DNA of 5,011 bases from NCBI GenBank assembly GCA_025999255.1, contig BNXB01000081.1:1-5011 (forward strand). Reading direction: 5' to 3'. The notes under the pieces were generated by a model that ran no database searches, was not told the DNA's origin, and worked only from the letters and a program-made list of their open reading frames with translations. This document shows, piece after piece, positions 1 through 5,011 of the stretch; within the stretch, counting starts at the first letter, position 1; every line of letters begins with the position of its first letter. This DNA comes from Bacteroidia bacterium (lineage in GTDB: Bacteria > Bacteroidota > Bacteroidia > Bacteroidales > Azobacteroidaceae). The position numbers and the translations under genes were made by a program.

Positions 1-504
1 TATCTGCAGTTTTACGTGTGCGCCCACGGGGAGTAACGATGCATAGAGTTTGTCTAATTGAGAAGAAAAGAGAAGAGAACAATGATGCAAGGAAGCATCT
101 TTGTGGACACATTGTGCACTTCCGGATATTTTCATATCATTGATGAACAAATTATTACGCTCATCAGTCCGAAGTCCATCGACCAAAGGAGAAAGGAATT
201 CCGCCAGCCTACCGGTAAAACCGGAATAGTCACCCGGAGAATAACGTTTAATATAAGAAATATTCAGGTTTCCCAAATCGTGATAAACAGCGCCTCCTCC
301 TGTCATTCTCCTGGCAATCCTGATATTATGTTTCTTTGTGTAATCGATATTGACTTCATTTTCTACACACTGATACTTCCCGATTACCACAGCCGGAGTA
401 CTCTGCCAAAGCATCAAAATATCCTCCTGAAGATTCTTCAGTAGATATTCTTCCGCAGCGAGATTAAAATAAACATCCGTATTGGTATTGTCGATACAAA
501 GCAT
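1..504 (-). CDS. lplA: Lipoate--protein ligase A, N-terminal 168 residues (gene cut by window start)
   Basis: The open frame runs without a stop from ATG at 504 to base 1, giving 168 codons. LplA activates free lipoate with ATP and attaches it to a lysine of the lipoyl domains of GcvH and the 2-oxoacid dehydrogenase E2 subunits in the cytoplasm. Seen here: the opening CIDNTNTDVYFNLAAEEYLL at residues 3-22, the lipoate/ATP loop RRMTGGGAVYHDLGNLN at 65-81, MKISGSAQ at 124-131 with K125 matching the catalytic-site lysine (E. coli K133 by my recollection), and LHHCSLLF at 139-146. Two normally well-kept spots differ: the GRND segment reads ERNN at 115-118, and HHGTLLF reads HHCSLLF. The ATG lies 17 bases after the preceding gene's stop, so the two are probably co-transcribed. 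AAGG sits only three bases before the ATG, too near for a normal ribosome site; a TTG directly before the ATG is a less likely start. The C-terminal half is outside the window. Confidence 0.93.
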   Translation of the reverse strand, partial: MLCIDNTNTDVYFNLAAEEYLLKNLQEDILMLWQSTPAVVIGKYQCVENEVNIDYTKKHNIRIARRMTGGGAVYHDLGNLNISYIKRYSPGDYSGFTGRLAEFLSPLVDGLRTDERNNLFINDMKISGSAQCVHKDASLHHCSLLFSSQLDKLYASLLPVGAHVKLQI

Positions 505-521
505 CAACCTTAATATCGTAA

Positions 522-1901
522 TTAAATATTTTTACTTACCGGAATAAACATATCCTCAGGAGTTAAACCGCAAGCTTTGATCATTTCGATGGAATATTCC
601 AGTTTTCCGATATCATCAGCAGAAGTATTATTTGTTCCGAAAGTAAATTTAGCTCCGGAATTTTTAGCCATTTTAATAAAAGTTTCCGAAGGGATACGAT
701 AACGATTATTGATTTCTATTGCCACATTGCTTTTCACGCAGGCATCGATGACTTTCTGCATCCGTTCCGGAGTCCAGAGAACATCGTATTCCGGCATAAT
801 CTGTTCGGGAATAAACGTGGGATTCACATAAATCTGAACCGGTTCATTGGAAATAATACCGCAGGCACGTTCCGTCAACATATCCATAAACTGCTGTTTA
901 TCATCGACAAATGTTTCTTCGGGTATCCAAATCCTCATCCGACGGCCTTTATTATCGGTCCACGTCATAGCATCCGTAAAACGGTAATCGAATTTGTCCA
1001 TTGCTTCGCGCGAAAACATTTCCAACCATTCACGGCCTTCCGCCTGCATCGGCAATAAAAACGGCTGATGTTTCATCGAATCAATCCAGGCATAAATACC
1101 CGCATCATCCGTAATAGGAAAGTTTTTTCCGCAGTTGGGAGCTATCCCGTAGGTAATTCCGTATTTCCGGGAGCGTTCTGCAGCATGTTCTTTTGTCCAA
1201 CCGCCTTTCAGGTGCAAATGATAATCGATGGTCGGGAAATTTTGTTGTTGTAAACGAATGATTTCATCGGTTTGTTCATCGATTGCTTCGGATTGTGCTA
1301 CTAAATCGTCCGCGAGCTTTTTCAACCGGACATTACGGAATTCAACCGGAGCATCACTTAAATTCGCCAGTATAAATACTCCTTTTGAAAGGATACGACC
1401 GGCATTGGCCTGTTCACGATAAGGTTTTTCAGGTTCGGTATAATCTGTTACGAAAATACCATTCACCCATATTTTGATTTGTTTACCGGAGACTTCAATT
1501 TTCAGGGGAACCCAGGTATTATTTTCCGCAGTACGCACGGCAAAATTTCTCACGGTCGACAAGCTCCCTGTTTTGCGCCATTCTGCGGGGCTTTCATTAT
1601 TATTGATCAACACTTCATATCCGGTATTCTGTTTATTAGAACCCCCGGAATGGAAATAGACCGCACCGATAGCATTGTCTGAAGTCAGACACTCCAATTC
1701 CAGTTCAAAATTCTTCACGGGAACTTTTGTACAAGCGGAAGCATCACTACCAACCAGTTTCATTCCCTCCGGATTCAGGGTCACACTTCCGGTGGTATTC
1801 CAGTCAGCCGTTTTTCCGGTATCAATAATCTCTACTTTCCCCGATTGGGAACAAGCCATAATTAATAGCACAGACAAACAAATACAAAATAGTTGTTTCA
1901 T
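522..1901 (-). CDS. Lipoprotein with DUF1080 (3-keto-disaccharide hydrolase-like) domain fused to a PHP-like domain
   Basis: A 459-residue envelope protein. Residues 1-16 are a lipoprotein signal peptide with lipobox IMAC and lipidated Cys17. No acidic export stretch follows the Cys (SQSGKVE), so a periplasm-facing position is the simpler inference. Residues about 24-196 resemble DUF1080, a concanavalin-like fold in proteins acting on 3-keto sugars or glycosides: GAVYFHSGG at 79-87, GYEVLINNN at 94-102, WVPLKIEVSGKQIKIWVNG at 130-148 and PVEFRNVRLKKL at 185-196. A helical, probably coiled linker spans about 197-221. Residues about 224-455 look like a PHP-type metallohydrolase: IDYHLHLKGG at 225-234 carries the HxH metal motif (H228, H230), followed by MQAEGREW at 285-292, EINNRYRIP at 396-404 and FGTNNTSADD at 421-430, where canonical PHP proteins have a GxDAH-like motif. 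Substrate unknown; a sugar-processing or phosphoester role is inference. It starts 61 bases after the FKBP gene and ends 17 bases before lplA. Confidence 0.8.
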   Translation of the reverse strand: MKQLFCICLSVLLIMACSQSGKVEIIDTGKTADWNTTGSVTLNPEGMKLVGSDASACTKVPVKNFELELECLTSDNAIGAVYFHSGGSNKQNTGYEVLINNNESPAEWRKTGSLSTVRNFAVRTAENNTWVPLKIEVSGKQIKIWVNGIFVTDYTEPEKPYREQANAGRILSKGVFILANLSDAPVEFRNVRLKKLADDLVAQSEAIDEQTDEIIRLQQQNFPTIDYHLHLKGGWTKEHAAERSRKYGITYGIAPNCGKNFPITDDAGIYAWIDSMKHQPFLLPMQAEGREWLEMFSREAMDKFDYRFTDAMTWTDNKGRRMRIWIPEETFVDDKQQFMDMLTERACGIISNEPVQIYVNPTFIPEQIMPEYDVLWTPERMQKVIDACVKSNVAIEINNRYRIPSETFIKMAKNSGAKFTFGTNNTSADDIGKLEYSIEMIKACGLTPEDMFIPVSKNI

Positions 1902-1962
1902 AAAAGTTATATATTTACATTATACGTTTTACGCTTGGTTTACACACAAGGAAAAAGTAAAC

Positions 1963-2499
1963 TCATTTATTTTCAGACGGATATTGTTCAAAATCCAGTA
2001 ATTCAACTTCAAAAATGAGAGTGCTGTATCCAGGAATAGAACTGTAACTGGAAGCCCCATACCCAAGATCCCAAGGTATCCAGATTTCCCATTTATCGCC
2101 AATAACCATATTCTGAAGAGCTATTGAAAAACCGGAAATTACGCCATTGTTTGTATAGGTTGTCGACGTCTTACTGGGGAAATAAGCAGGGACTCCCGTT
2201 TCACTGGAACCCGGATCAAAGACAGTTCCTTCATAAAATTTACCGACATAATGTACTTTTACCCTGGCGGTAGAGAGAGGACTTTCCGTTCCCGTTCCGG
2301 ATTTTATTACCTTTCTATAAACAGTACCAGGCCCTTGCGGTGTAGTTACCGGCTGGTATTCGGTACCGGATGCAATTTTATTGAAAGCAGCTTCATTCGT
2401 ATTGCGCCACTCATTATTAGAATCGTCATCTTTACCACATGATGCCAGCGCCAACACAACAGGAAGACACAGCATCCATAAAAACATTTTCTTCTTCAT
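1963..2499 (-). CDS. FKBP-type peptidyl-prolyl cis-trans isomerase lipoprotein
   Basis: A 178-residue lipoprotein that should speed proline cis-trans isomerisation in proteins of the cell envelope. Residues 1-20 form the signal peptide with lipobox LASC and lipidated Cys21. The following GKDDDSNNE matches the acidic export signal described for Bacteroidota surface lipoproteins, suggesting exposure on the outer face. After a linker, residues about 60-172 are one FKBP domain: VKVHYVGKFYEGTVFDPG at 80-97, GVISGFSIALQNMVIGDKWE at 119-138, IPWDLGYGASSYSSIPGYS at 141-159 and TLIFEVELLDFE at 160-171. The drug/proline pocket is largely intact by alignment with FKBP12 from memory: Y84, F94, D95, V120, I121, Y147 and F163; the FKBP12 tryptophan is F124 here, which is common in bacteria. 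About 20 extra residues lie between the DPG turn and the GVISGF helix. The ATG at 2499 begins MKKKMF; an ATG four bases upstream is out of frame. Catalytic competence is likely, not proven. Confidence 0.92.
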   Translation of the reverse strand: MKKKMFLWMLCLPVVLALASCGKDDDSNNEWRNTNEAAFNKIASGTEYQPVTTPQGPGTVYRKVIKSGTGTESPLSTARVKVHYVGKFYEGTVFDPGSSETGVPAYFPSKTSTTYTNNGVISGFSIALQNMVIGDKWEIWIPWDLGYGASSYSSIPGYSTLIFEVELLDFEQYPSENK

Positions 2500-2545
2500 T
2501 CATTTATATTTTTAAACCCCAAGACACAAGCCGGATTTTCCTCCT

Positions 2546-2608
2546 GCAATTTTACAGTCTTACGGTCTTACGATTTTACAATCTTACAGTCTTATATCTT
2601 ACGGTCTT
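2546..2608 (-). repeat. 8-base tandem array, consensus AAGAYYGT, between lemA and the FKBP gene
   Basis: Read on the minus strand, the array starts at the base after the lemA stop codon and holds eight head-to-tail units: AAGACCGT, AAGATAT (one base short), AAGACTGT, AAGATTGT, AAAATCGT, AAGACCGT, AAGACTGT and AAAATTGC. It fills more than half of the 109-base gap. Differences are mostly C/T changes at units' fifth and sixth bases plus G/A at the third. A period of eight cannot keep a reading frame, and no hairpin or U-tract is evident, so a terminator is not supported. Function unknown; slippage-derived spacer DNA is the plain explanation. Confidence 0.85.
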
Positions 2609-3199
2609 TTAAAATTCAACTTTCGGAGCTTTTTCCGCTCCCGCTTCAGCCTTGAAATACGGTTTTGCCGTAAATCCCGACATTCCGGCTATGATATTGT
2701 TCGGAAACTTACGAATCAGAGTATTGTATTCACGCGCTGTTTTATTGAACTCTTCACGTTGATAAGCAATCCTGTTTTCCGTACCTTCCAACTGGGTCTG
2801 CAGATCCAGGAAATTTTGACTTGCTTTCAGGTCCGGATATCGTTCAACACTCACCAATAAACGGCTTAACGCAGAAGATAATTCTCCCTGAGCCGCCTGG
2901 AACTGAGCCATTGTCTGCTCATTCAGATTAGTAGGATCTATTGTCACCTGGGTTGCCTTAGCCCGGGCGTTAACCACTCCCTCCAAAGTACCTTGCTCAT
3001 GTTCGGCATATCCTTTTACGGTAGCAACCAGATTCGGAACCAGGTCGGTTCTGCGTTGATACTGGTTTTCGACATTACCCCATTGTGCGGTAACTGTTTC
3101 GTCGGATTTAACAAGTTTATTATATACCCCTGTGTACCAAAAAAATAAAATTGCAGCAACGGCAACGAGTACAATAATAATGATTAAACTTTTCTTCAT
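2609..3199 (-). CDS. lemA: LemA family membrane protein
   Basis: A 196-residue protein of normal LemA length. Residues 1-3 (MKK) are positive and about 4-22 form one strongly hydrophobic segment, so it is probably a signal-anchored inner-membrane protein with its helical body outside the cytoplasm. The body shows the family's marks: YNKLVKSDETVTAQWGNVEN at 26-45, YQRRTDLVPNLVATVKGYAE at 47-66, ERYPDLKASQNFLDLQTQLE at 119-138, TENRIAYQREEFN at 140-152 and the C-terminal FPNNIIAGMSGF at 165-176. LemA proteins are all-helical; their biochemical role is not established and the name derives from a Listeria antigen. The ATG overlaps the glyS stop (ATGA, four bases), so translation is probably coupled to glyS. 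LemA genes often stand beside a TPM-domain (YgcG-like) gene; none is adjacent here. The 8-base tandem array begins directly after its stop. Confidence 0.95.
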   Translation of the reverse strand: MKKSLIIIIVLVAVAAILFFWYTGVYNKLVKSDETVTAQWGNVENQYQRRTDLVPNLVATVKGYAEHEQGTLEGVVNARAKATQVTIDPTNLNEQTMAQFQAAQGELSSALSRLLVSVERYPDLKASQNFLDLQTQLEGTENRIAYQREEFNKTAREYNTLIRKFPNNIIAGMSGFTAKPYFKAEAGAEKAPKVEF

Positions 3200-4746
3200 A
3201 ATTTTGCAATTTGTTTCAATAAATTCTTCATACTTACTTTATCGGAAATAATATTTTCCAATTCGGCAACCGGAACACGTTCCTGTTCCATAGTATCCCG
3301 GTAACGAATCGTGACACAATTATCATTCAGACTGTCGTAATCGACCGTCACACAATACGGTGTTCCGATAGCATCCTGGCGGCGATAACGTTTCCCGACC
3401 GTATCTTTCTCATCGTACTGGCAATTGAAATTAAATTTCAGATTATCCATAATTTCACGCGCCTTTTCGGGCAGGCCATCCTTCTTTACCAACGGCAAAA
3501 CTGCCAGTTTGACCGGAGCCAACGCAGGGGGCAATTTCAAAACCACGCGGATATCGCCTCCTTCAAGCGTTTCTTCGCAATAGGATCCTGCCATAATACT
3601 GAGGAACATACGATCCACTCCAATCGAGGTCTCAATAACATAAGGGACATACGATTTATTCAGTTCCGGATCAAAATACTGGATTTTTTTACCGGAATAT
3701 TGCTCGTGGCTACTGAGGTCAAAATCAGTACGGGAATGAATACCTTCCACTTCTTTGAACCCAAACGGCATTTCAAATTCGATGTCGGTAGCGGCATTTG
3801 CATAATGGGCCAACTTCTCGTGATCATGATAACGGTATTTTGTATCGCCTAATCCAAGGGCTTTATGCCATTTCAAACGGGTTTCTTTCCATTTGGCAAA
3901 CCATTCGAGCTCTTCTCCGGGACGAACAAAAAATTGCATTTCCATCTGTTCGAATTCACGCATACGGAATATAAACTGACGGGCTACGATTTCGTTACGG
4001 AAAGCCTTACCTATCTGAGCGATTCCGAATGGAATTTTCATCCTGCCGCTTTTCTGCACATTCAGGAAGTTAACAAAAATACCCTGGGCTGTTTCCGGTC
4101 GCAAATACACTTTCAGGGCTCCGTCGGCCGTTGAACCCATTTCAGTAGCAAACATCAGGTTAAACTGACGCACTTCCGTCCAATTCCGGGTACCTGAAAC
4201 AGGACAAACAATCTCATAATCCAGAATAATCTGTCGCAAATCAGCAAGGTCGTTATCATTCAAAGCTTTAGCAAAACGGGCATGTAGCTCATCGATTTTC
4301 GCCTGATTTTCCAACACCCTGGGATTGGTTTCCCTGAATTGTTTCTCATCGAAAGCATCGCCAAAACGTTTTGCGGCCTTCTCAGTTTCCTTATTAATCT
4401 TATCTTCGAATTTCGCAATCTGTTCTTCGATCAGTACATCGGCACGATAACGTTTTTTAGAATCTTTATTGTCGATCAGCGGATCATTGAAAGCATCCAC
4501 ATGACCGGAAGCTTTCCAGATGGTAGGGTGCATAAAAATGGCAGAGTCGATACCCACCACATTTTCATTCATCAAAGTCATGCTGTCCCACCAATATTTT
4601 TTGATATTATTTTTAAGTTCCACCCCATTTTGCCCGTAATCATAGACAGCCCCGAGGCCATCATAAATCTCGGAAGAGGGAAAAACGAAACCGTATTCTT
4701 TACAATGTGAAACTAATTTTTTAAAAACATCTTCTTGCTGTGCCAT
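3196..4746 (-). CDS. glyS: Glycyl-tRNA synthetase, single-chain dimeric type
   Basis: This cytoplasmic class II enzyme charges tRNA-Gly with glycine using ATP. With the ATG at 4746 it has 516 residues and begins MAQQEDVFKKL, like Bacteroides homologues as I recall them. A TTG nine bases upstream (4755) is in frame but would only add three residues and is disfavoured. Seen: an N-terminal catalytic opening GFVFPSSEIYDGLGAVYDYG at 19-38, motif 1 region GVELKNNIKKYWW at 41-53, an insertion at about 85-190, glycine-recognition RPETAQGIFVNF at 216-227, motif 2 from GKAFRNE at 246-252 to FRMREFEQMEMQFF at 260-273, motif 3 YVIETSIGVDRMFL at 369-382 (R379), and an anticodon-binding domain from about 409 containing GKRYRRQDAIGTPYCVTVD at 451-469. 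It is the alpha2 form common to archaea, eukaryotes and many bacteria, not the alpha2beta2 form in which the name glyS denotes a beta subunit. All catalytic motifs look intact. It overlaps lemA by four bases. Confidence 0.97.
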   Translation of the reverse strand: MAQQEDVFKKLVSHCKEYGFVFPSSEIYDGLGAVYDYGQNGVELKNNIKKYWWDSMTLMNENVVGIDSAIFMHPTIWKASGHVDAFNDPLIDNKDSKKRYRADVLIEEQIAKFEDKINKETEKAAKRFGDAFDEKQFRETNPRVLENQAKIDELHARFAKALNDNDLADLRQIILDYEIVCPVSGTRNWTEVRQFNLMFATEMGSTADGALKVYLRPETAQGIFVNFLNVQKSGRMKIPFGIAQIGKAFRNEIVARQFIFRMREFEQMEMQFFVRPGEELEWFAKWKETRLKWHKALGLGDTKYRYHDHEKLAHYANAATDIEFEMPFGFKEVEGIHSRTDFDLSSHEQYSGKKIQYFDPELNKSYVPYVIETSIGVDRMFLSIMAGSYCEETLEGGDIRVVLKLPPALAPVKLAVLPLVKKDGLPEKAREIMDNLKFNFNCQYDEKDTVGKRYRRQDAIGTPYCVTVDYDSLNDNCVTIRYRDTMEQERVPVAELENIISDKVSMKNLLKQIAKL

Positions 4747-4768
4747 AGGATACAATAATTTTAACCTG

Positions 4769-4800
4769 CAAAGTAAAGGTTTTTTTCGGAGTTGCCCAAA
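4769..4800 (-). promoter_or_regulatory. Candidate Bacteroidota-type promoter for glyS
   Basis: On the minus strand TTTG (4800-4797) is followed after 20 bases by TTACTTTG (4776-4769). This matches the Bacteroidota primary sigma factor pattern TTTG, 19-21 bases, TAnnTTTG, with one mismatch (T for A in the second base of the -7 element). Transcription would begin near 4762, leaving a leader of roughly 15 bases before the glyS ATG. The spacer holds an A-run. No riboswitch or T-box-like leader would fit in so short a leader. This is pattern matching only, not mapped. Confidence 0.5.
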
Positions 4801-4802
4801 TT

Positions 4803-4837
4803 TCTAAGTTTTAAGTTATAAGTTTTAAGTTATAAGT
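4803..4837 (-). repeat. 7-base tandem array, consensus ACTTAWA, between radC and glyS
   Basis: Five consecutive units read on the minus strand from 4837: ACTTATA, ACTTAAA, ACTTATA, ACTTAAA and ACTTAGA. Because the units alternate, the array also reads as two perfect copies of a 14-base repeat (4806-4819 and 4820-4833). The first unit is also part of the descending arm of the hairpin after radC. It lies just upstream of the proposed glyS promoter. No function can be assigned from sequence. Confidence 0.85.
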
Positions 4838-4868
4838 TGTTAAGTCCAACAAAAACTTACAACTTATA
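4831..4868 (-). terminator. Hairpin overlapping the radC stop, possible terminator
   Basis: On the plus strand TATAAGTTGTTAAGT (4831-4845) and ACTTACAACTTATA (4855-4868) pair as a 14-base stem with one bulged T, around a nine-base loop (4846-4854). In radC mRNA the ascending arm contains the radC stop codon. The stem is long but AT-rich, and no U-tract follows in the minus-strand transcript, so this is not a textbook intrinsic terminator; it may instead stabilise the 3' end or be a by-product of the adjacent repeats. Confidence 0.45.
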
Positions 4869-5011
4869 GTATTCTGCCTTCGTCGGCATAGCTGTAATAT
4901 TTGTCATCCGAAAAAATCAAATGGTCGATAACCGAAATATCCAGCATCCGGCAACATTCCTTGATTTTACGGGTAATACCGTCATCCTGCCAACTGGGAT
5001 CAATACTTCCG
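4864..5011 (-). CDS. radC: RadC-type JAB/MPN-domain protein, C-terminal 48 residues (gene cut by window end)
   Basis: The frame enters at the window edge and ends in TAA at 4866-4864, giving 48 residues that start GSIDPSWQDDGITRKIKECC and end YYSYADEGRIL. This is the characteristic tail of the RadC (YsxA/DUF2466) family. The JAMM metal motif HxH-x7-SxxD can be half seen: the Ser (visible residue 6) and Asp (visible residue 9) of DPSWQD are present, and the two histidines should lie just beyond the edge. RadC proteins are predicted metal-dependent hydrolases; the old DNA-repair role assigned to E. coli RadC was withdrawn and the true function is unsettled. The length, the HhH region and whether this is a chromosomal or element-borne copy cannot be judged here. 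A neighbouring glyS and no transposon marks favour the chromosomal form. Confidence 0.92.
   Translation of the reverse strand, partial: GSIDPSWQDDGITRKIKECCRMLDISVIDHLIFSDDKYYSYADEGRIL

Noticed and set aside
58..444. Plus-strand open frame of 128 codons
   Set aside because: It lies wholly opposite lplA, whose conserved motifs occupy the minus strand; the plus-strand product has no recognisable domain.
1938..1962. Small inverted repeat GTTTAC/GTAAAC directly after the FKBP stop codon
   Set aside because: The stem is only six AT-rich base pairs with a 13-base loop and no U-tract follows on the minus strand, so a terminator call is not supported.
1902..1962. Possible promoter for the DUF1080-PHP gene (TATAATG-like sequence on the minus strand)
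   Set aside because: It resembles an E. coli -10 element rather than the Bacteroidota TAnnTTTG, and the best upstream TTG gives no convincing -7 partner.
1675..2001. Plus-strand open frame spanning the gap between the FKBP and DUF1080-PHP genes
   Set aside because: Most of it is antisense to the DUF1080-PHP gene's signal peptide and first domain; no start signal or domain supports it.
2540..2545. AGGAGG on the minus strand as a ribosome binding site
   Set aside because: It is about 40 bases before the FKBP start codon, too far to act as one, and no other start codon with a sensible frame follows it.
2546..2585. TAAAATTG within the 8-base array as a -7 element for the FKBP gene
   Set aside because: The nearest upstream TTG is 24 bases away, outside the usual 19-21, and the periodic array creates such matches by itself.
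2546..2608. CRISPR-like array
   Set aside because: Units are only eight bases long and lie head to tail without spacers.
4339..4710. Plus-strand open frame of 123 codons, and a similar one at 3865-4134
   Set aside because: Both are antisense to conserved glyS sequence, and their products look like reverse reading of a coding region.

Overview
The window reads as chromosomal housekeeping DNA from a Bacteroidota bacterium, most likely Bacteroidales. Three things suggest this: the long single-chain class II glycyl-tRNA synthetase resembles the Bacteroides type closely; the lipoproteins have Bacteroidota-style signal peptides, one followed by an acidic lipoprotein-export-like stretch; and the promoter ahead of glyS resembles the Bacteroidota -33/-7 form (TTTG, about 20 bases, TAnnTTTG) rather than the E. 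coli -35/-10. No strong Shine-Dalgarno sites precede the genes, which also fits the phylum. Genus cannot be decided from the sequence alone.

All six genes lie on the minus strand, so transcription runs from high to low coordinates. In that order: the 3' end of a radC-type gene (4864-5011, cut by the window edge); a 117-base gap with a hairpin, a 7-base tandem array and a likely promoter; glyS (3196-4746); lemA (2609-3199), overlapping glyS by ATGA; a 109-base gap mostly filled by an 8-base tandem array; an FKBP-type prolyl isomerase lipoprotein (1963-2499); a 61-base gap; a lipoprotein joining a DUF1080/3-keto-disaccharide-hydrolase-like domain to a PHP-like domain (522-1901); a 17-base gap; and the 5' two-fifths or more of lplA (1-504, cut by the window edge).

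glyS and lemA are almost certainly co-transcribed. The last two genes are close enough to share a message, and all five genes after the promoter could form one unit, although the repeat-filled gap may break it. The products do not form one obvious pathway: translation (GlyRS), cofactor salvage (LplA), protein folding in the envelope (FKBP), an unassigned membrane protein (LemA) and a probable envelope carbohydrate or phosphoester enzyme.

The least ordinary items are the two-domain DUF1080-PHP lipoprotein, whose last PHP motif is non-canonical, and the two short-period tandem arrays that follow the stop codons of radC and lemA. I see no mobile element, CRISPR array, tRNA, rRNA or defence system, and no stretch over 300 bases without a gene.
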